From Cyclaneusma minus (lineage: Eukaryota; Ascomycota; Leotiomycetes; Marthamycetales; Marthamycetaceae): 64,000 bases of DNA. Within the stretch, counting starts at the first letter, position 1. The number at the start of each line of letters is the position of its first letter. Of this stretch, positions 23,870 through 34,545 are shown piece by piece. The translations under genes were made by a program, and so were the position numbers. The DNA lies in the NCBI GenBank assembly GCA_037179335.1, contig JAKZHN010000017.1:310001-374000 (forward strand), read 5' to 3'. A model generated the notes under the pieces. That model did not search any database, was not told the origin of the DNA, and saw only the letters and a program-made list of their open reading frames with translations.

Positions 23870-24667
23870 ATGGCCAATTCAGGTTTTAGACTTTTTGGAC
23901 TTTTAGCTGGGAAACCCGGGTTGAAGTACACCGGGGGCTCTCCTCCTGGGTCTCCTCCGAAATCTCCTCCCATGTCTCTTACAGGAACCAACAACGCCCG
24001 GCGTTATCCTTTTGGAAAGCCGAAAAGATGTGATATCTGCCTGGAAGACATTTCCTACCGGGTAGACGAGGTTGGCGAGCAGCCGCATATGGTCATCTGC
24101 GGACACATTTTCGGACACGAATGCATTCTCAACTGGATCCAAGACCTGCAAACCCAAGGCCAACAACCAACTTGTCCAGCCTGCCGACGTAAATTGGTCT
24201 GGGATTCCAACCACCTCAGCGATTGCCAGCACACCATCTGGCCCCAGCCCCTCGATACCGCCTCTATTCCGATTACCGACCCAGCGCGGATGCCACGGGA
24301 GTGTTTGGAGTGTGCGAGACATAACTTGGCTGCAGCGAGACAAAATTTGGCGAACTTGAGGACGGAACAACAAAGAGCTGCAAGTGCACGACAGGAATCT
24401 ATCGCAAGGCTGTTGGAGCAGGGGTCGCAGCCGATGCGGGCGCAACGGGAGGAGCAAAATAATGCGCAGTTGCCAGTGCCTGGACCGGACCAGCTGATGT
24501 ATCACCAACAGTATAATATACATCAGAGAGGGTATGACATATCAAACTTCTCCCAGGGTGTACGAATGAAGGAGTTGGAAGTGGAAGTCGCTGAGGAGGA
24601 GATCCATGACTGGCAGAGGGAGGTTGCCCGCCTGGAGACGGTTTGGAGAGAGAGGGGTCGGATCTGA
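23870..24667 (+). CDS. RING-finger protein, probable E3 ubiquitin ligase
   Basis: Intronless frame of 265 residues. A Pro/Ser/Gly-rich N-terminus (20-40) precedes a RING motif with ligands at C54, C57, C77, H79, C85, C102 and C105 (CDIC, then CGHIFGHEC, then CPAC). At the fifth ligand position, where most RINGs have Cys or His, the residue is Gly82 with His83 beside it. This CGHxFGxxC form is seen in some fungal RING proteins. Residues 142-185 and 232-262 are Glu/Arg/Gln-rich and likely helical or coiled-coil. RING proteins recruit E2 enzymes for ubiquitin transfer; substrate and location are unknown, and there is no membrane segment or signal peptide. No other domain was recognised. Confidence 0.8.
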   Translation: MANSGFRLFGLLAGKPGLKYTGGSPPGSPPKSPPMSLTGTNNARRYPFGKPKRCDICLEDISYRVDEVGEQPHMVICGHIFGHECILNWIQDLQTQGQQPTCPACRRKLVWDSNHLSDCQHTIWPQPLDTASIPITDPARMPRECLECARHNLAAARQNLANLRTEQQRAASARQESIARLLEQGSQPMRAQREEQNNAQLPVPGPDQLMYHQQYNIHQRGYDISNFSQGVRMKELEVEVAEEEIHDWQREVARLETVWRERGRI

Positions 24668-25020
24668 TCCAAGGCAGGGTGGTTTGCACTTCATTTGCTG
24701 TTGGAAGGAGTTCGTTTTGAGCGGATATCGTTGGACATTTTTGAATATTGGAGATGGATATAAGGGAACATCCTGACAACAAAGATTTTTTTTTCGAGCT
24801 TGCTGACATCGAATTAATGATACACCTTTAATGGCATGGGCCGGTGTAATCAATATCAAACTGGTCTCTTTGAAAAGAAAATTGATTTTGAGTTGAAGTC
24901 GTTTTCCAAACTACCTTATGTTCTTACGTCTCGTTGACTTGGAAGCTAATGCTGTTCATTAGAGGCACGGAATAGAAATCTGAATGTTGCTGTTGCATAC
25001 TATCGGTAATTGTAAATAAC
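24668..25020. other. Intergenic sequence
   Basis: 3' flank of the RING gene. Nothing specific seen. Confidence 0.4.
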
Positions 25021-25416
25021 CTGAAAATAAGCCGGGATTGGGCACGAAGACGGAGTGCCCAAGTCCCAGTTGTAGTCCATAGCTCGAACCTGCATGGCTT
25101 CACAAACGGCCTCTCGCGGCATCATGTTGCACTCGGTCCTCGATATCCTCAGCGCCTCAAGCTACCCGCGGCACTCGAGTATCGTGCCCTCTCCCTCAAA
25201 GAGGGGTTTTTCCTTGACGAGTTCCATGCTAGCCTGCCGGTATCAGTGCGGAAATAAAGAGATTTTGCTAAGGCATTTGGGTCCCAAAGTATGATCAATT
25301 GCGGAATGGATTGGAAAGTTTGGGGCCATCCCACACCCAGCGGGCTGACTGATGATATTTAGGCCAAAGATCCCGACGCGAACTGGGGAGAGGGACTTGA
25401 AGCAAAGAGAAGATTT
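25021..25416 (+). pseudogene. Possible decayed exon(s) of an unidentified gene
   Basis: One plus frame stays open for 78 codons from 25021, is stopped by TAA at 25255, runs 38 more codons to a TAG at 25360, and ends at a TAA at 25417. Between the stops the composition looks protein-like: LKLPAALEYRALSLKEGFF before the first stop and MINCGMDWKVWGHPTP after it. No GT-AG pair was found that would remove the stops cleanly. About 240 bp further on, another short frame reads IDNEGKVDSNDL, which resembles an EF-hand loop. Family unknown; chance cannot be excluded. Confidence 0.25.
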
Positions 25417-25498
25417 TAATGAAGCAGAGCTTTTGAAGCAGAGTCTGAAGCAGAGAGTCTGAAGCAGAGAGTGTGAAGCAGAGAGTCTGAAGCAGAGA
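25395..25498. repeat. 14-bp tandem repeat, TGAAGCAGAGAGTC
   Basis: About four near-perfect 14-bp units at 25443-25498, preceded by more diverged GAAGCAGAG or GAAGCAAAG words from 25398. It lies at the end of the possible decayed frame. Confidence 0.8.
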
Positions 25499-25897
25499 AA
25501 ATAGTCTGGCACCGAGTGAACAACAAGCAGAACGAACAGCCATGGAGTACCTAGTGGCACCAAGGTAAAAAGACAACAACACTCCACCACACCAGTTCCA
25601 CCAAGTACCTAGATATCAAATCGAAATGGTTCTCCAGGTTGGGCGGCCATCTTTGCCGGTATAGATAACGAGGGCAAAGTTGATTCGAACGATCTCGCCG
25701 CTCGCCAATGATGTGAATTGGGAATGAAGATCGAAGCGGAGATGCTTATCGCGGCCGATATTCGCTCACCCCTCATCATTGGTCCCGGCATATCTCAACA
25801 CCAACATCAGCATTCAGCTCCTTTCAAACTTCAATAAACCATATAGTCAACTCCCCAACTCGTTATCACAGCATCCAGATCAAGAATTCAGGATATT

Positions 25898-26860
25898 ATG
25901 GCAACCAAAAACCATTCTTTCCACGTCCATAGCACTCAAAGGCATCTCAAATGGTCAAACACCATTGCGCCTGTACATACCGTCGAATCCGGCTCCGAAG
26001 TCTCATTCGAATGTCTGGATGGTGGACACAACCAATTCCACGAACAATCCACCTCAGCCGACATCTCAAAGTTCGACTTTAGTCTCTCTGATCCTGCGAA
26101 TGGTCCGGTCTTTGTGAAAGGTGCCGAACCCGGCGACGTGTTGAAAGTTGAGTTCCTCTCGCTGCAGCCCACAACCTTTGGATGGACTGCCATCCTCCCA
26201 GGTTTCGGACTCCTCGCCGATGAGTTCCCTGAGCCTGCCTTGAAGATCTGGAACTTGAAGAACGTGGCCGAGGACAAGTACGCAGTCTTCAAGCCGGGGA
26301 TTCACGTGCCTGTGAGACCGTTCCTTGGTGTCGTGGGCCTAGCACATGAGCAGGATGGAGAGTTCTCAACGATACCTCCATACGAGACGGGCGGGAATAT
26401 CGACTGTCGACACATCACAGCTGGGTCATCGCTGTACTTGCCTGTGAAAGTGCCTGGAGCGCTGTTTAGCTGTGGCGATGGCCATGCGGCGCAGGGAGAT
26501 GGGGAGGTTTGTGGGACGGCGATTGAGACGCAGATGAAAGCTACGGTGAGGTTGACGGTCGAGAAGAACATGCCGTGGGTGAAGAGTCCGCATTATGTCA
26601 CCAATCCGGTGGATAAGGCGGCGGTGGCGAATAAGGGGGAGTATGCTGTGCTGGGCATTGATGCGGACTTGCTCGAGGCTACGAAGAAGGCCTTGAGGAG
26701 CTTGATTGAGTGGTTGCTGGCGACGAAGGACTTGACCAGGACGGAGGCGTATATGTTGGCCAGTGTTGCGGCGGATTTGAAGCTGGCTGAGGTGGTTGAT
26801 ATGCCGCATTTCGCTGTTGCTTGTAGTCTGCCCCTGAGTGTTTTTGTTGATGGGAGTTAG
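25898..26860 (+). CDS. Acetamidase/formamidase family amidohydrolase
   Basis: Intronless, 320 residues, close to the usual length of the short fungal members. The family hydrolyses formamide, acetamide or related short amides to ammonia and the acid, usually in the cytosol for nitrogen supply. Diagnostic segments appear in order: FECLDGGHNQF (about 41-51), the GDVLKVEFL strand (79-87), PFLGVVGLAHE (about 140-150), the GGNIDCRHI metal-site region (164-172), and GALFSCGDGHAAQGDGEVCG (about 187-206), the most conserved part of the family. All are intact. Amide substrate cannot be told from sequence. Neighbours are unrelated, so there is no sign of a nitrogen cluster. Confidence 0.9.
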   Translation: MATKNHSFHVHSTQRHLKWSNTIAPVHTVESGSEVSFECLDGGHNQFHEQSTSADISKFDFSLSDPANGPVFVKGAEPGDVLKVEFLSLQPTTFGWTAILPGFGLLADEFPEPALKIWNLKNVAEDKYAVFKPGIHVPVRPFLGVVGLAHEQDGEFSTIPPYETGGNIDCRHITAGSSLYLPVKVPGALFSCGDGHAAQGDGEVCGTAIETQMKATVRLTVEKNMPWVKSPHYVTNPVDKAAVANKGEYAVLGIDADLLEATKKALRSLIEWLLATKDLTRTEAYMLASVAADLKLAEVVDMPHFAVACSLPLSVFVDGS

Positions 26861-27321
26861 AGATGAGCTTGAGAGATAGTGTGTCGGGTAAGGTATTCGT
26901 ATTTTTGGGTGGTGGTTGTGGAATAACAGAAATTAAAACGACCGCGATACCTGGGGCTGACAGAGACACCCCGGTTTCTGATCTGTTAGAGATACTTGGA
27001 TCCCTAGTAAGAAGCTACCGTCTTTGTGAAACTGCACAAAAGGTGGCTCGTGTCCGCCGTAGTGCACCGAAGATTCGGCGCTTAACTCCGAAACGGCGCA
27101 GCTAGCCCTGTGCCCCGCGTCAACACCCAATTTCTCGTCATCAATCCGACATCCAAGATCCTCACTGTGAGGCTGCATTTTTCAGGCGCGCGCACTCAAG
27201 CAAGCCCAATTGATCGCTTCCAGATTCCGAAAATTGTGCGCCGCACCTGGCCGCGACAAAGAACTCGACACACCCAACACACTTTGCGCCACCATACCCC
27301 ACAAATCCGACAATCTTCAAA
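26861..27321. other. Intergenic region
   Basis: About 460 bp separating the amidase from eIF5B. The last 100 bases before the eIF5B start are C/A-rich, consistent with a fungal leader. No repeat or gene seen. Confidence 0.45.
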
Positions 27322-30300
27322 ATGGCACCTAAGAAGAAGGGCAACAAGAAGAATGACGACTGGGAATCCGAGCTCGGTGAGGTCGTCGACCCCATCGCCG
27401 CTGCCACTGCTGCCGCAAAAGCTGAGGAAGCGGCCAAAGATGGCGAGGAAGAAGAGTCTTTTGGCGGCGGAGGCCTGATGGCCGCCATGAAGAAGAAGCG
27501 CAAGGAGAAGAAGAACAAGGGGCGACCTGTCGAGGACTGGGTCGAGGGCGAGGACCCACCAGGAGCTGAGCCAGCTGAGAACCTGGCCGAAAAGGCCCCC
27601 GTCGAGGCGACCATGGACGAGGAATTCGCGATACCAGACAAGAGCAAGGCTAAGGCCAATGGAGACTCCGCCAAGTCGTCGCAGGAGAGCAAAGCCGGTG
27701 ATGATGAGCGGGGTGCAGACGGGAAGCTTCTGACCAAGAAGGAGAAGGAGAAGCTGAAGAAGGAGAGGGAGAAGCAGCGCAAGAAGGAGCAGGTATGTTG
27801 CCAAATTACGGGAACTCTAGCTACAGATTGCTGACTCTGGTTGCGAACATAGGCCGCAAAGAAGAAAGCGCCTGCCGCCGCTGCCACCAAAGCCGAGCCT
27901 GCTAAGGCCGCACCTCAAGCCAAAGCTGCAGAAGCACCAGCTCCAGCTGCAGCACCAGCTGCGGCAGCTGGTGGCAAGAAGAAGCTGACTCCAGCTCTAG
28001 CACGTCTGCAGAAACAACAGGAAGAGCTCCGACGACAGCGAGAAGAGCAGGAAAGGCTCGAAGCTGAGGAACGGGCTCGTATCGAAGAAGAGGAGAGGCG
28101 GGAGGCCGAGGAGGCCAAGAGGAAAGAGGAAGCAAAGGCGCTGAAGAAGCAAAAGGAGAAGGAAAAGATCGAGCAGCTCAAGAAGGAGGGCAAGTTCATG
28201 ACGCGGGCACAACGAGAAGAGAAGGCCCGAAATGAGATGAAACTGAAGCAGATGCTGGCTGCTGGTGTCAAAGTTGGGGGTGTCGAGGAGGGCGGAGAAA
28301 AGAAGAAGGTTCTCTATGACAACAAGAAGAAAAAGGGGAAGAAGAACCCCAAGGAGATCAAGGCAGAAGAGGAGAAAGCCTTGGCTGAGGCTGCCGAACG
28401 TGCTCGTCAGGAGGCTGAACGTGTTGCAGCTGAAGCAAAGGCCAAAGCAGAAAAGGAGGCTGCTGAGGCTGCCGCAGCAAAGACACCTGAAGACAGTGAG
28501 GATGATGATTGGGAGAAGGCCGCTGATGCGGAAGAAGACGATGTCAAGGATAGTTGGGACGCCGACTCTGATGAGGAACGAGAAAAGGCGGCCAAGAAGA
28601 AGGAGGCCGCGGCAGCTGCAGCTGCAGCAAAGAAGGACATTCCAGTACGGGGTGGGAAGGCCGCACAGAAGAATTCGGAAGATTCCGATTCTGAGTCCGA
28701 TTCGGATGAGTCTTCGGAGGACGAGCAAGAATCGGCAGCACAGCAAGCCCTCCAGGCCAAGAAGAAAGAGGCAGCTGAGCGCAGAGAGAGGGCACACCAG
28801 GAAGCTCTGGCTGCCCGCTCAAAGGACAACCTCCGATCGCCCATTTGCTGTATCTTGGGACATGTCGATACCGGTAAAACGAAACTGCTCGACAAAATCC
28901 GTCAGACAAACGTCCAAGGAGGTGAAGCCGGTGGTATTACTCAACAGATCGGTGCCACTTACTTCCCCGTGGATGCCATCAAACAGAAGACACAAGTTGT
29001 CAACCGTGATGGTGCATTTGAATTCAAGGTCCCTGGTCTTCTGGTCATCGATACTCCCGGTCACGAATCTTTCTCCAACTTGCGGTCCCGCGGATCTTCG
29101 CTCTGTAACATTGCCATCTTGGTTGTCGACATCATGCACGGTCTGGAGCCTCAAACGCTTGAGTCTATGAAATTGCTCCGCGATCGCAAGACTCCTTTCA
29201 TTGTTGCTCTTAACAAGATTGATCGATTGTACGGCTGGGCAAAGGTCGATAACAACGGTTTCCAGGAGAGTTTGGCAATGCAGAACCGCGGCGTCCGAAA
29301 CGAATTTGAGAAGCGTCTGACAGAGACCAAGATCGCTTTCGCTGAGCAAGGTTTCAACGCTGAGCTGTACTACGAAAATAAGTCGATGGCCAAATACGTG
29401 TCTCTGGTCCCTACCTCCGCACATACCGGAGAGGGTATTCCGGACATGCTCAAGCTCATTGTCCAGCTGACACAAGAGAGAATGGTGGGCAGTCTGATGT
29501 ACCTTTCAGAAGTCCAATGTACTGTTCTCGAAGTGAAGGCGATCGAAGGTTTCGGTATGACCATCGACGTTATCCTCTCCAACGGTATTCTCCGTGAAGG
29601 CGACCGCATCGTCATCTGTGGTATCAATGGACCTATCGTCACGAACATCCGTGCCCTATTAACCCCCGCACCGCTCAAGGAACTCCGTCTCAAATCAGAA
29701 TACGTCCACAACAAGGAAGTCAAGGCCGCGTTGGGTGTCAAGATCAGCGCTCCTGATCTCGAGGGTGCCATCGCCGGTTCGCGACTGATGGTCGTCGGAC
29801 CCGACGACGACGAATCCGACATCGAAGAAGAAGTCTGGACTGATGTCGAAGTGCTCATGAAGCGCATCGAGCGCACGGGTCGTGGTGTCTCCGTACAAGC
29901 CTCCACCCTCGGTTCTCTCGAAGCCCTCCTTGATTTCCTCAAAGTATCCAAGATTCCCGTCGCCAACGTCGGCATTGGCCCCGTGTTTAAGCGCGATGTT
30001 ATGCAGTGTGCAGTCATGCTCGAGAAATCCAAAGAGCATGCAGTCATGCTTTGCTTCGACGTCAAGATTGACAAGGAGGCGCAGGCCTATGCTGATGATC
30101 AGGGCATCAAGATCTTCACGGCTGATATTATCTACCACCTGTTTGACCAGTTCACGAAGCATATGGCGCAGATTGCCGAGAGGCGTAAGGAAGATGCGAA
30201 GATGGATGCTGTGTTCCCGTGTGTGCTCCGCCCTGTGGCAGTTTTCAACAAGACGGGCCCGATCGTGGTTGGTATCGATGTCGTGGAAGGATATTTGAAG

Positions 30301-30697
30301 ATCCATACCCCCATCGCAGCCGTCAAGCGCAATGCCGTCACAGGTGTCAAGGACATTGTCAGCATCGGCAGAGTGTAAGTTCCTATTGATTGAACATTTG
30401 CAACCCCTTTCCAGCAGCATGACATTGGGCTAACACATAATGCTTTGTAGGACTTCCATTGAGCGCGACCACAAGCAAATCCAAATCTGCAAGAAGGGCG
30501 AACCGTCCGTAGCAGTCAAGATCGAAATGGGCGGCCACCAGCCAACTTACGGCCGACATCTTGAAGAGAGCGATCTGCTCTACTCGCTCATCTCGAGACG
30601 CAGCTTGGATGTGGTTAAGGAATTCTACAAGGATGAGTTGACGCAGCCAACGCTGAAGCTGCTGAAGCAGCTCAAGGAAGTCTTTGACATTCCTTAA
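27322..30697 (+). CDS. FUN12: Translation initiation factor eIF5B (IF2-type GTPase)
   Basis: Three exons: 27322-27792, 27853-30374 and 30451-30697 (introns of 60 and 76 bp), giving 1079 residues, between the yeast (1002) and human (about 1220) lengths. eIF5B joins the 60S subunit to the 48S complex and hydrolyses GTP on release. The first 480 residues are highly charged Lys/Glu/Ala-rich low-complexity sequence with long helical stretches, as in all eukaryotic eIF5Bs. The G domain starts near residue 485 with all motifs present: GHVDTGKT (493-500), GGITQQIGATYFP, DTPGHE, NKID and SAHTG. Domains II-IV follow, ending VFDIP. The second intron splits the Val codon before TSIERDHK. Nothing is missing. 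Confidence 0.97.
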
Positions 30698-32863
30698 GCC
30701 AGCGGATGTCACTTCGGTAGTAGCTGGCTTGTCTGTTCCAGACATCAGAGGCGCGCCTGAGATGGCATAATTCGTTATGGGCAGTTCTTCTAGCTCACAA
30801 CCGCGCCATTTCATATGCGTATGATGGATGAGCAGATGAGCAGAGCACATATGTCATACAAGGTTCCCGCTTCTTCATCATTAGTGCGTTTCTTTCCATC
30901 TCAGTCCAGGCTTGCCGGAGCAGAAAAACAGATCGATTGGTACCAAAAACGCTTCTTTGATTTCTGATCGTTTGTTGATTTGCGCGTTCGCTCTCGGTTG
31001 TACGTATGCATTGGAGATACCGGGGGCATTTCTGGCATTTTTGCTTGTCTTGCGGGTATGGCGCTGGTTTCTTCTCGTGCTTACTTGCCTTGCTGCAAGC
31101 TCCTAGATAAATACATACGCGTGGAAACAAACTCGAGCTGAATTTTATGTCTGCTAATGTTCTATGCTTTGTGGTTGTGACTTGTAGTCTTTTTTCAGGG
31201 GTATTTGTACTGAGTTCTAGACGGCGAGGCTCCTGAGGAAGTTAGCCCCTGAGCTGTGAGATGCAGGTCTACTAGTGACGACCCATCAGATGGATTCGAG
31301 AATAGAGCTCTTGGATATTGCCTGATCTTTCAACTACCTCTTACTTCTGATTAATTGTTGGACGCAATCCGGTCATCATAGTAACAAGCCTTGGTGATCT
31401 CTAGACCGCCACGGAAAAGTTGCAACTGACTGACTGCAAGGGGCCAATATTGAGACGCTTTTCACCTCCTTGCCACACTAGTCAAGCTACCAGGAATCAC
31501 ATTCACCTCGACGCTCTCTCGCGTCAGCGGGTGATGAGTTCGCCGTTGGGCACATAAAGTCGTCGGCAAAGCCCCAGGCGAAGAAGGTTAGGATTGGTCA
31601 GGGGACCAAATGTCATCTGGGAGCAAAGCCTAGCTTGTCAGGCATTATCATTGGCGTGCAGATGCAAAGGAAAGATAAAGGCCAATGAATCGGGACACCG
31701 CGTGAAGTGCTCGCGGTCCATCGTCCCCAAAGCCCACACCAGTACGACGGCTCACATGCACCGTGTACATCCTGCCGAAATCCGCCTACGCCTCTGCCGA
31801 AAAAGCCAGTCTTGAATGCTAGGATGTTGATATTGCTGTAAATCGTGGAGGGAGGGATTGTTGGTCTGGGTCTGGAAAGGTCTGGACAGTGGCCATGCGG
31901 ACAGTGGCCATGCGAACAGTTAAGGCGGGTCGAAATGATTGAACGATGGTTATTTGGCAATTTGCTGCGCGGAGGCTCTGGATATGAGGTATCACCGGAA
32001 GAGTTGTGCGTGTGGAGAATGCCTAGTCCAGGGGCTTGACTGCCAAGTGTGGGAGAGTGATTGCTAGGGATGCGAGCCGATGCAAACCGCGAGACTGTGT
32101 GGATGGGGTCCTAAAAGCTGTGGTTTGTCGACACGGCTGTTCGGTGAGCATTGACTGTGGTGCTGGTGGTTGCGTGAGCGTCCACCGGTATGAGGAGGGT
32201 CACAGCTATGCGCATCAGTTCCCTAGGGAGTCTGGAGGGATAAGGTAGGGAAGAGCTTTGAGGGCAGTCCGGAAGGGATCCAAGGTTCTGGCCAGGATGT
32301 GAGTACTGCTGAAAGGGACAGTATCTCAAGACTTGCGCATCCTGGTCAGTTGTGTGTGATGTTTTGGCGCAAACGGGGAACGTGTCATGCAGGCTGTTGG
32401 AGGCGAAGCTGTTAGAGCACGTGAAAGACAAAGATTCTCCCAACTTGAACTCGAAATGTCTGATTTAGGTTTTTCTATACTGTTGGGCTATGTGACTTCG
32501 CAGATCTCCTAGGGGGTAACATAGAGTCCTGTTTACCTTAGCACCTAGCAGAATGCCACAACCAGAGGGACGAGATGCTGCACTGCTGCAATCCACGGGA
32601 GGATAAACTGCACTTAGGATTGAAAACAAAAAGTAACGAGGAATTGCAAATAAAACTGCACACAGCGAGTATGCCATTCCGCGAGTCGACTGCCAATGGA
32701 GGTTAAGAAAAGCTCCCTCGGGCGGGAAAAGAAGAGGTCCGTAGAAAAGTGGGTCGCACCGTCACATGACACCGTGAATCAATTAAGCTTCCGAGCGCGA
32801 TCGCCACCGCCGCCATCTTGCATCGACGACATCATCATCAATGCATCGCACCCTTGATCTACA
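30698..32863. other. 2.2-kb intergenic region
   Basis: No gene is supported. Short frames at 31594-31960 on both strands lack coding bias. A 16-bp direct duplication (GGACAGTGGCCATGCG, 31884-31915) is the only notable repeat. The 3' flank of eIF5B and the promoter of EXO5 are included. Confidence 0.45.
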
Positions 32864-34545
32864 ATGCGCGAGCTCGCCATCATGGCGACCTCAGTGCTAG
32901 CTGAAGACTCGTTAATGACCAACCCTTCCAGCGACGACGATTATGGTTCTGACTTCTCTCCCGAGGAGGAGCAAATACTAGAACAGTTGCTCTCGTCTGC
33001 CGCGGCCCGTGTTGACACCAAGACATCCATTACCGATATTGAAGACAATCCCATTGTCACCGATGTCGAATACCATGCTTCGCCACGCACTGCGCGTTTC
33101 CCCAGGGTGCTGGGCAGAGAGTCTAAAACCTATGCGCCCCGAGAACCCACGCCTGACGCCGTCGCCGTGGCCAAGCAGAGCGTTCTGCCAGACCAGGTCG
33201 GCGAGTTTATCGACGAGACTTGTAAGTTCCTTCGCAAAACACGCAAGATTAAGATTTCTGACTGACGCAAAAGCGTCCAGCATCCCTAGGCCCCTCTGAC
33301 CCAGCACAACTCGTACCAGCCGTTCCCGAACCCCCAGTAGCTCCAGCCATCGAAGCAGCGCCCGACACACGCTCCCCCATCGAGCGCTTCCGCACCAAAC
33401 CACGAAAAGCATTCTCCGTAACCGACCTCGTATCGCCGGCATGGTGCGAGCTTCAATACTGGTACACGCTCACCAAGCACGGGCGCAAACCCGCCACGGC
33501 TGCCATGAAAGCCGGCACCGCGGTACACAAAGAACTCGAAGACCAAATCTACACGACCGTGGAAGTAAAAATCACTACCAAAGAAGATTCGCTCGGATTG
33601 CGCATTTGGAATGTGATACAAGGCTTACGAACACTACGGGAAACGGGCCAGACGAGAGAGCTCGAGGTTTGGGGACAGGTGGAGGGGTATCTTGTGACGG
33701 GCGTTATTGATGAAGTCTCTTTCATCTGTCCCGATACTGAGCTCGAAGATATGAAAACAAAGCAGGAGCAAGCCAAGAATGTTGTGCTGGAGGATGAACA
33801 GACGACGCTGGCTGATTACTTCAAGATCAACGAGGGCAGGACGTTTGAAAATGCTGTACGCAGCAAGCGTCGCTCGCGATCCAACACCAAGGTGTATCTC
33901 TGCGATGTCAAAACGAGAGGCTTCGCAAGGCTGCCGAATAACGTGTCATTCAGGCCGACAAAAATGCAGCTTATGTTGTATCATCGGCTCATGAGCGAGC
34001 TCGTGAACAACAAGTTCGAATTGAGGATCTTGGCGGAAAGATATGGGTTGGATGTTGACGGACCGTTTTCAGACTCATTTATTGCGCAGATTGGGAGTTT
34101 GAATGATGCGCCGGTCGGTTATGACGACCAGGGATGGGAGATGTCCCCTCCGACGCAAGATTCTATGACCATGCTTCTTGAGCACAACTCGCTATCACGG
34201 CTTTGGGGGCTTATGATTACGGAATTCCAACGAACACTACGAGATGGCAAAGACTCGGTTGGCAGCGTGCTGAAAGCCGAGTACCGAACCCCTGATTCAG
34301 GGGATATAGTAGGTTCGAAAACCTTCTTGATGGACGAGGAGGCTTTGGACATTTATTTGGGGCATGAGATGAAGTGGTGGAAGGGAGAGAGGGAGGCGGA
34401 GGGTGTGGTCATGGAGGAGGCGTATAAGTGTAAGCACTGCGAGTTTGCGCCGACGTGTGAGTGGCGGCTGGGCAAGGTTGAAGAGGCGAAGGAGAAGTCG
34501 AGGGCGTCGAAAAGGGCGCTGAAGGAGAAGAAATGGAGCATTTGA
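32864..34545 (+). CDS. EXO5: Exonuclease V, Fe-S single-strand DNA exonuclease
   Basis: Two exons, 32864-33221 and 33281-34545 (intron of 59 bp; GTAAGT donor, CTGAC branch, CCAG acceptor), giving 540 residues. Exo5 proteins are PD-(D/E)XK nucleases that degrade single-stranded DNA; the yeast member acts in mitochondria and the human one in the nucleus. Seen here: FSVTDLVSPAWCELQYWYTL with the first cluster cysteine; KAGTAVHKELE; the catalytic GVIDEV aspartate; DVKTR, the D-x-K motif, in LCDVKTRGFARLP; and three C-terminal cysteines in CKHCEFAPTC that complete the 4Fe-4S site. All catalytic and cluster residues are present. The first Met and a second Met seven codons later are both possible starts. 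Confidence 0.93.

Noticed and set aside
28265..29170. 301-codon Arg-rich plus-strand frame within eIF5B
   Set aside because: A frame-shifted shadow of the Lys/Glu-rich eIF5B sequence.
29695..30420. 241-codon minus-strand frame opposite the eIF5B 3' half
   Set aside because: Antisense of conserved eIF5B domains; no independent evidence.
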